Positions 9,201 through 12,345 of a stretch of DNA of 12,345 nt are shown piece after piece (the stretch's first letter is position 1; every line of letters starts with the position of its first letter). The notes below the pieces were generated by a model. The model saw only the letters and a list, made by a program, of their open reading frames with translations, was not told the origin of the DNA and did no database searches. This stretch comes from an uncultured Verrucomicrobiota bacterium (GTDB lineage Bacteria > Verrucomicrobiota > Verrucomicrobiia > Limisphaerales > UBA9464): positions 1 to 12,345 of the forward strand of contig CAIPFS010000724.1 in assembly GCA_903864375.1 (NCBI GenBank), given 5' to 3'. Both the position numbers and the translations under genes were made by a program.

Positions 9201-9556
9201 TCAACCGTGCGACAAGCGAGATCCTCTTCAACCCAATCCAGGTGCTCGGAGGCATCCGGCACGCCGGTGTAGACGCGGAACGTCTCAGCAACGTACCACC
9301 GACCCTGTCCGTCCGTGGTAAACGAGACGGGATTGGCCAGAAAGGGCTCGGCTGCGAAAAGGTGGACGGATAATCCGGGCGCAACCTCAAACTTTTTGAT
9401 GGCAAGCTGACCTTCGTCTGAGGCCTCGGCGACCCCGATCTGTTGCTCCACGCTGCCGTTGCCGGCGGCGAAGATAAATGAAGGCGTCCCTGTTGCAGCA
9501 AAGGCGACCGCGAACGCCCGACTCAAGGAACCGGAATTCCACCGGCGAATGTTCAT
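6233..9556 (-). CDS. Propeller-HEAT-cytochrome c fusion protein A (PVC-type dehydrogenase)
   Basis: This encodes 1107 residues from the ATG at 9556. The start is fixed by a GGAGGG ribosome-binding site six bases upstream and by the ATGA overlap with the preceding gene. An earlier in-frame start at 9610 would add 18 residues ahead of the signal peptide. In order: a signal segment (about 10-32), a beta-propeller (about 55-455) with one Ca-like loop DKDGDGVAD (148-156), the DLHGLRMGPDGRLYFSIGDRG stretch (223-243) and GLRNPQELAFD (277-287), then a long run of HEAT-like helical repeats (about 465-930) with recurring DxxPxVRxxAxxALxxL character, and a C-terminal haem domain with CLRCH (987-991) and SGMPEGF (M1083, possible axial ligand). 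It is distantly related in layout to protein B but longer, mostly in the HEAT part. Its likely role is periplasmic oxidation of an unknown substrate with electron transfer to the neighbouring cytochrome. Confidence 0.9.
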   Translation of the reverse strand: MNIRRWNSGSLSRAFAVAFAATGTPSFIFAAGNGSVEQQIGVAEASDEGQLAIKKFEVAPGLSVHLFAAEPFLANPVSFTTDGQGRWYVAETFRVYTGVPDASEHLDWVEEDLACRTVDDRLALLHRKYGDHFPELTTFSERIVRIEDKDGDGVADHSTVYADGFNSPLDGIGAGVLARGTNVWFANIPNLWLLQDTNHMGVASNRRSLQYGYGVRVAYMGHDLHGLRMGPDGRLYFSIGDRGLSVKTDHGVVSNPDSGAVLRCNPDGSNLEIFATGLRNPQELAFDDHGNLFTVDNNSDAGDQARCVYLVEGGDSGWRVGFQFITTPVQRGPWMAEKIWQLRNDEQPAYSLPPLAHIASGPSGLTFSSGIGLPDRYRNHFFLCDFHGTANGSGVLSFALRPKGAAFELFDQQRFLWNILATDVELGTDGSVYVLDWVTGWGKTGKGRIYHVSDPERKADPLAVETKRLLAEGMAPRDTAELVKWLAFPDQRVRQEAQFALAERSEVGVFADVAIRGTNDVARLHAIWGLDQIARAEASSDAVTALLPLLSDSDPEVRAQTAKVLGEQRVTGAYDGLVRLVVEANPRVQSFAALALGKLGRPDAVPLLLALLKENADREPYLRHAAVMGLTRLGDTTALTVALKDASPSVRLGALLALRRLGRTEVANALEDNEPQIVLEAARAIHDQPITGALPQLAARIARPSTSSPLLRRVINANFQLGTPQAAADLVRFAARADAPENLRVEALEAVALWSKPPQLDRVLNIYHPPTPHDLALARESVEPLLVPLLETASDPIRAAAILVIDRFGLTHFSETLMPIAINKQATPELRLAALKVLGASAKPDFLPAVRAAAASTNADLRAEGLKLLTRLAPEEAVNAIRASANSGILREQQTALNALASLTNQAADLLVAEWADKLAAGKVSKELQLDVIEVASRSGSADVRAVLKSFDAARGTNSIEPYSEALFGGEAAAGRKIFFERADASCLRCHKIGWEGGDVGPNLTGIGQRQPREYLLESIIAPNAQIATGFESVALTLKNGSVLAGTVKQETADWLELNSPEEGFLNLRKAEIVERQRGPSGMPEGFGQSLSKRDLRDLVEYLASLK

Positions 9557-11016
9557 CGGATTCCCTCCGTGCTGACGCTCCAATCGACCGAGGCCTCGAA
9601 GAGTTGCCAAACCTCCTTTTCGTCCTCAGTCACGGCAAAAGGATCGAGGAAGAGACCAACGCGTCTTGCTGGAGCCAATTCCGGTGGCGTTCCAGAGGCA
9701 GTGACCAAGGCCCGTCCGGTATCATAGGCAAAAAGAACGGCTTGGTCGGAGCGGGCCGGCAGGCGCGCAATCACCAGGGCTCCCGGACCGGGGCTTCCCC
9801 AACTGGTGATTTCCTGAAACAAACGATCCGATACCCCTCGCAAACCACCTGCCAGGGGGTTATCCGGCAAAAGGATTTCGACAGGAGAAGGACCGCCTTT
9901 GAAACCGTGATCGATGCCTTGTCCGGGCCCGGTCATTTTCAACACCGGATAGGCCGCAGGTTCGAGACAGAGCACAGGAACCGAAGCACGGGCCAGTCCG
10001 ATACGTTCCAGTGCGGGCTCACCCATTCCATATTCGAAGAGGGATACAATCACCAGCGCCCGACCGACGAGGTCCCCGGCTTGAACCTCATCAAAATGTC
10101 GTGTTTCAACCCGAAATCCCAACTGCCATAGACGGCTCCCCACCAATTTGTCCCCAATCAGTTGATTAAACCGGTCCCACTTGGCCTCGGCTGGAATTCG
10201 AGAGGTGAGAAGCAACACGCTGCCCTGCCGCGTTCGGGCCACTTCCGGTTTGGCATCGTCGTCGACATACGCACGGTTGCCGCCGGCGACATCTTCCGAC
10301 CGACCGCTTTCAAGGGCGGTCAGATGGACCAGCCCTTCCTCCACCCGCATCGCGGTTCGGCCACGGGCGGTGGCCAGACTGAACTTGGTCCCCACCACAG
10401 CCGCTTCGGCTTCCTCGGTCCGAATCAGCCAGGGGCGACCGGGCCGCTGCTTCTGGGCGGTGACTTCAATAAATCCGCTGCTCAATTCGAGCTGGCGGAC
10501 TTGACGTCCATGCCCCAGGCGGGCCTCGGGCCCGAGAAGAACCCGGCCCAATCCATCGACTGTCACTTCCGCGGAGGAATCCCTGGAGACCTCGATCCAT
10601 TCGTCCGGCCGCAGTCGTTCGCCCACCCGGGCCGCCCGGTTCTTGCCATCGCGAACAATGATGATACCCGACTCCATCTTGACCACGGTCCCCCAGGAGG
10701 ATTCAACGTGCCCGGTCCATATCCCGAGGGCTACCATTAGAAGAGCGAACGCGGTTGCCAGTGCGGGCCGCCAAAACCAACGGACAGGCCAGATGGAGGA
10801 ACGCGCCTCCCGGGGACGGAAATCGATTTCCACGGGAGAAAGTTCCTCCCGACCCGCCGCAGCCGCTGCCAATGACTCGTCGAGATTCACATAGTCGAGA
10901 AACTGGGCCCGCAATTCCGAGTCGTCCCGCATCGCGTTTTGCAGGGCGGCCACTTCCTCCGGACTGGCTCGTCCGTCTGCATAGCGTTGAATGGAATCCT
11001 GCCAGCTGAGTTTCAT
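9553..11016 (-). CDS. FecR-like anti-sigma/sensor protein with C-terminal amidotransferase-like domain
   Basis: This 487-residue single-pass membrane protein has a cytoplasmic N-terminus of the anti-sigma-like type seen in PVC FecR proteins (1-52, RYADGRASPEEVAALQNAMR...). A transmembrane helix (about 84-101) follows. The FecR-like beta domain (about 105-250) includes VGTKFSL (208-214), RVEEGLVHL (224-232) and a basic-acidic strand pattern. Residues about 266-481 form a second domain with Rossmann-like strands (SVLLLTS, ALVIVSLFE, VPVLCLEP) and an EILLPDNPLAGGL stretch; it resembles glutamine-amidotransferase/ThuA-like domains seen in other secreted proteins. No obvious catalytic Cys-His pair of an active amidotransferase can be assigned. 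The start at 11016 overlaps the sigma gene stop by 4 bases (ATGA) and has AGGA six bases upstream. It presumably binds the sigma factor and gates it according to an envelope signal. Confidence 0.85.
   Translation of the reverse strand: MKLSWQDSIQRYADGRASPEEVAALQNAMRDDSELRAQFLDYVNLDESLAAAAAGREELSPVEIDFRPREARSSIWPVRWFWRPALATAFALLMVALGIWTGHVESSWGTVVKMESGIIIVRDGKNRAARVGERLRPDEWIEVSRDSSAEVTVDGLGRVLLGPEARLGHGRQVRQLELSSGFIEVTAQKQRPGRPWLIRTEEAEAAVVGTKFSLATARGRTAMRVEEGLVHLTALESGRSEDVAGGNRAYVDDDAKPEVARTRQGSVLLLTSRIPAEAKWDRFNQLIGDKLVGSRLWQLGFRVETRHFDEVQAGDLVGRALVIVSLFEYGMGEPALERIGLARASVPVLCLEPAAYPVLKMTGPGQGIDHGFKGGPSPVEILLPDNPLAGGLRGVSDRLFQEITSWGSPGPGALVIARLPARSDQAVLFAYDTGRALVTASGTPPELAPARRVGLFLDPFAVTEDEKEVWQLFEASVDWSVSTEGIR
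9563..9568 (-). promoter_or_regulatory. Strong Shine-Dalgarno for propeller protein A
   Basis: The minus strand reads GGAGGG here, six bases before the ATG at 9556-9554. It lies inside the end of the FecR-like gene. It is the best ribosome-binding site in the operon and decides the start of the downstream gene. Confidence 0.8.
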
Positions 11017-11546
11017 GTCGATTCCTGCCTTGTTATTTCGCGCCGCACGCACTCCAACAGGGTCTGCCGGATTCGATGGAGGACCTTGTAAAGGGACATC
11101 GGCGTCTGACCGCGCCTTTCCGCCAGTTCATCCATCCGGGTACCGGGGGCGTAGGCGGACAGGACCAGCTCCCTTTGACGGTCCGGTAGCCGTTTCAGGC
11201 AGGTATCGAGGGTTTCGCGCTGGGCGTTGTGACGGGGTTCCGCCATCACCGCTTCCTCGGCAAGACGGCCAAGGAGTTGTTCATCAAAGACATGCCGGTC
11301 CCTCGCCCGGTCCCGGAGGAACGCGAGCGCCTGGTAACGGGCCACTCCAAAAGCCCACTTCCTGAAATCCCGCGATTCATCAAATTCCCCAATCTTTTCC
11401 CAAAGAACCACCGCCACCTCCTGCATGACTTCCGAGGCGTCGCCACGGGTCGGCACCAGCGAGCGGACGAAGGTGCGCAATGCCGGTTCATGCTCGGTGA
11501 AGAGTCGCAAGAACCGTCGATGTTGATCGTCACCTGGAGAGTCCAT
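11013..11546 (-). CDS. ECF-like sigma factor, Rhodopirellula/Verrucomicrobium type
   Basis: This 177-residue protein directs RNA polymerase to a dedicated set of promoters. Region 2 spans about 12-80, with the core-binding and -10-recognition helices (DASEVMQEVAVVLWEKIGEF, then FRKWAFGVARYQALAFLRD). Region 4 spans about 112-168, containing LPDRQRELV and a helix-turn-helix (about 136-162, MDELAERRGQTPMSLYKVLHRIR). Regions 1 and 3 are absent, as usual for ECF factors. It is the first gene of the operon and its stop overlaps the start of the FecR-like gene by 4 bases, the classic sigma/anti-sigma arrangement. ECF factors commonly drive their own operon, but no promoter is certain here. The start at 11546 leaves a normal N-terminus, and a purine-rich stretch precedes it. 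Confidence 0.92.
   Translation of the reverse strand: MDSPGDDQHRRFLRLFTEHEPALRTFVRSLVPTRGDASEVMQEVAVVLWEKIGEFDESRDFRKWAFGVARYQALAFLRDRARDRHVFDEQLLGRLAEEAVMAEPRHNAQRETLDTCLKRLPDRQRELVLSAYAPGTRMDELAERRGQTPMSLYKVLHRIRQTLLECVRREITRQEST
11023..11026 (-). promoter_or_regulatory. Ribosome-binding site for the FecR-like gene
   Basis: AGGA on the minus strand lies six bases before the ATG at 11016-11014, within the last codons of the sigma gene. It supports this start over the in-frame ATG 36 bases upstream at 11052. Confidence 0.55.
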
Positions 11547-11559
11547 TCCCGATTTCCCA

Positions 11560-11584
11560 GTACATCTCCGGATTTACGGTACAT
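11560..11584 (-). promoter_or_regulatory. Paired 6-bp direct repeats upstream of the sigma gene
   Basis: ATGTAC on the minus strand occurs at 11584-11579 and again at 11565-11560, with 13 bases between the copies. The second copy ends 13 bases before the sigma start codon. The placement suits a promoter element or operator in the only gap upstream of the operon. The spacing is shorter than usual for ECF -35/-10 boxes, so the role is speculative. Confidence 0.25.
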
Positions 11585-11597
11585 TTGCCGAAAAATC

Positions 11598-11647
11598 TTT
11601 CAGATCGGATTCCGTGAGTGCGCGGCGAGACGCACACGAATCTGAAA
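11598..11647 (-). terminator. Probable intrinsic terminator of the HxlR gene
   Basis: TTTCAGAT (11598-11605) pairs with ATCTGAAA (11640-11647). Inside, TCCGTGAGTGCG pairs imperfectly with CGCACACGA, closing a small loop around 11623-11630. On the minus strand the stem is followed directly by AAAGATTTTTC, a T-rich tract. It sits between the stop of the HxlR gene (11664) and the sigma gene start (11546), separating the two transcription units. Confidence 0.7.
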
Positions 11648-11663
11648 ACGGAAACCGGAGGGT

Positions 11664-12011
11664 TTATTCCGCGCGCCGTTTGGCCATCTGCTTCTCATGC
11701 TTTCCTCCCCATTGGCACATGGCGTCTAAAATTGGCAGCAGCGTGCGCCCGTAGGGGGTCAGCGAGTAGCTCACCTTGGGCGGGACCTGCGCGTGCACCG
11801 TGCGAAGAACAATCCCGTCTTCCTCCAATTCGCGGAGGGTCTGAGTCAGCATCTTTTGCGTGGCCTCGGGAATCTGACGTCGCAACTCATTGAAGCGCAA
11901 TTCGCCGTGACTGAGAAAGTAGAGCGCCAACGGCTTCCATCGGCGGCCCATGGCACGAATGGTGAAGGTGATGGGACAGGTCTTGGAAGTATAGGGAACC
12001 GGCTTTCTCAT
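11664..12011 (-). CDS. HxlR-family winged-helix transcriptional regulator
   Basis: This 115-residue DNA-binding protein has a cysteine in the canonical N-terminal position (C12, TCPI), MGRRWKPLALYFL (21-33), the recognition region RFNELRRQIPEATQKMLTQ (39-57), the following helix LRELEEDGIVLR (59-70), and the wing with VPPKVSYSLTPYGRTL (76-91). This is the full HxlR signature at typical length. Members act as dimers, usually controlling a divergent neighbour, and some sense electrophiles or oxidants through the N-terminal Cys. The ATG at 12011 matches the usual family start; a GTG at 12059 would add 16 unlikely residues. Divergent to it lies the alpha/beta hydrolase gene. A terminator-like hairpin separates it from the sigma operon. 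Confidence 0.92.
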   Translation of the reverse strand: MRKPVPYTSKTCPITFTIRAMGRRWKPLALYFLSHGELRFNELRRQIPEATQKMLTQTLRELEEDGIVLRTVHAQVPPKVSYSLTPYGRTLLPILDAMCQWGGKHEKQMAKRRAE

Positions 12012-12161
12012 CCCACCCGACGGTATCCCAAAGGTGCCTACTGGACAGAAAAATACCACAGCCTAATGTCCCGCGACAAACAACCGCTGAAGTTCACAGG
12101 TGTTTTGTGGTTTGAAGCTGAGCAACCCCTTTTTCAGGAATAAATCAGACACACTTTCAAT
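12012..12161. promoter_or_regulatory. Divergent promoter region of HxlR regulator and hydrolase
   Basis: The 150 bases between divergent starts should contain promoters for both genes and probably an HxlR operator. A loose inverted pair GGTAT (12022-12026) and ATACC (12053-12057) frames the upstream part close to the HxlR start. On the plus strand, TTGAAG (12112-12117) and an AT-rich GAATAAATC (12138-12146) are possible but poorly spaced promoter elements. None is convincing on its own. Confidence 0.4.
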
Positions 12162-12345
12162 ATGAGCATCCCTGAAACCGCAATGGTCGAAAACACGCAC
12201 CAGGCTGGCATCGGTACGCAGGCCTATTTTAAAACGGGTTCCGGCCCGGCGCTGGTCATCATCCACGGTGTGGGAGGACACAAGGAGGATTGGCGGGACG
12301 TGGCTGCTGCGTTAGCTGAAACCCACACGGTCTATGCGGTGGACA
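12162..12345 (+). CDS. Alpha/beta hydrolase, 5' part (runs off the window)
   Basis: The first 61 codons are present. The frame begins MSIPETAMVE and contains YFKTGSGPALVIIHGVGGHK (22-41): the strand followed by HGVGG (35-39) is the oxyanion-hole motif of alpha/beta-hydrolase-fold esterases, lipases, haloperoxidases and related enzymes. It continues with DWRDVAAALAETHTVYAVD, the next helix and strand of the fold. There is no signal peptide, so it is probably cytoplasmic. The catalytic nucleophile elbow, acid and histidine lie beyond the edge, so the reaction cannot be named. It is divergent from, and likely controlled by, the HxlR regulator. No strong Shine-Dalgarno precedes the ATG. Confidence 0.85.
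   Translation, partial: MSIPETAMVENTHQAGIGTQAYFKTGSGPALVIIHGVGGHKEDWRDVAAALAETHTVYAVD

Larger units (their letters stand above)
2536..11546 (-). other. Five-gene sigma/FecR/redox operon
   Basis: Five minus-strand genes follow one another with spacings of -4, -4, +15 and +34 bases: sigma factor, FecR-like protein, propeller-haem A, dihaem cytochrome, propeller-haem B. A terminator-like hairpin lies upstream (11598-11647) and a stable hairpin lies downstream (2511-2535). The geometry strongly suggests a single transcript in which a regulator pair is tied to the redox proteins it controls. The coupling of regulation and function is inferred. Confidence 0.75.

Noticed and set aside
9478..10131. 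Plus-strand open frame opposite the FecR-like and propeller A genes
   Set aside because: It is antisense to two strongly supported genes, with low-complexity composition and no motifs.
9553..11016. A classical iron-uptake FecIR system
   Set aside because: No TonB-dependent receptor or siderophore gene is in the window, and the cotranscribed genes are redox proteins. FecR similarity alone does not imply iron signalling.
12022..12057. GGTAT...ATACC as the HxlR operator
   Set aside because: The arms are only five bases and 26 apart. Such a match is expected often by chance, so it is mentioned only as a loose candidate.
12063..12281. Minus-strand 72-codon frame under the hydrolase start
   Set aside because: The plus strand encodes a recognisable alpha/beta hydrolase N-terminus, and this frame has no family features.

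Overview
The window looks like a piece of a Verrucomicrobiota (or other PVC-superphylum) chromosome, and appears GC-rich by eye. The evidence is the protein families. Two large secreted proteins combine a beta-propeller 'membrane-bound dehydrogenase' domain, HEAT-like repeats and a C-terminal c-type haem domain, the architecture described as Pirellula/Verrucomicrobium type. They sit beside a short ECF-like sigma factor of the Rhodopirellula/Verrucomicrobium kind. A FecR-like protein has the N-terminal anti-sigma-like segment common in that phylum.

Layout from left to right. Bases 1-334 are non-coding and hold small hairpins and two tandem copies of a 78-bp repeat. A secreted glucose/sorbosone-dehydrogenase-like protein (335-1555, minus) is divergent from a short-chain dehydrogenase/reductase (1657-2493, plus). 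That SDR converges on a long minus-strand cluster, with a strong hairpin at 2511-2535 between them. The cluster reads, in transcription order: sigma factor (11546-11013), FecR-like membrane protein (11016-9553), propeller-HEAT-haem protein A (9556-6233), dihaem cytochrome c (6217-5336), and propeller-HEAT-haem protein B (5301-2536). The first two junctions are 4-base ATGA overlaps and the last two gaps are 15 and 34 bases, so the five genes very probably form one operon. Upstream lie a terminator-like hairpin, an HxlR-family regulator (12011-11664, minus) and, divergent from it, the start of an alpha/beta hydrolase that runs off the right edge.

How the genes may work together (inference): the sigma factor and its FecR-like partner probably control the operon they begin. 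The operon would supply an envelope redox module of two propeller proteins and a dihaem cytochrome, with four CxxCH haem sites in all. The unusual part is the FecR-like protein. Its outer half is not a plain FecR tail but a roughly 215-residue alpha/beta domain resembling a glutamine-amidotransferase/ThuA-like fold. No TonB-dependent transducer is visible in the window, so this domain could itself be the sensor. The substrate of the module cannot be read from the sequence.
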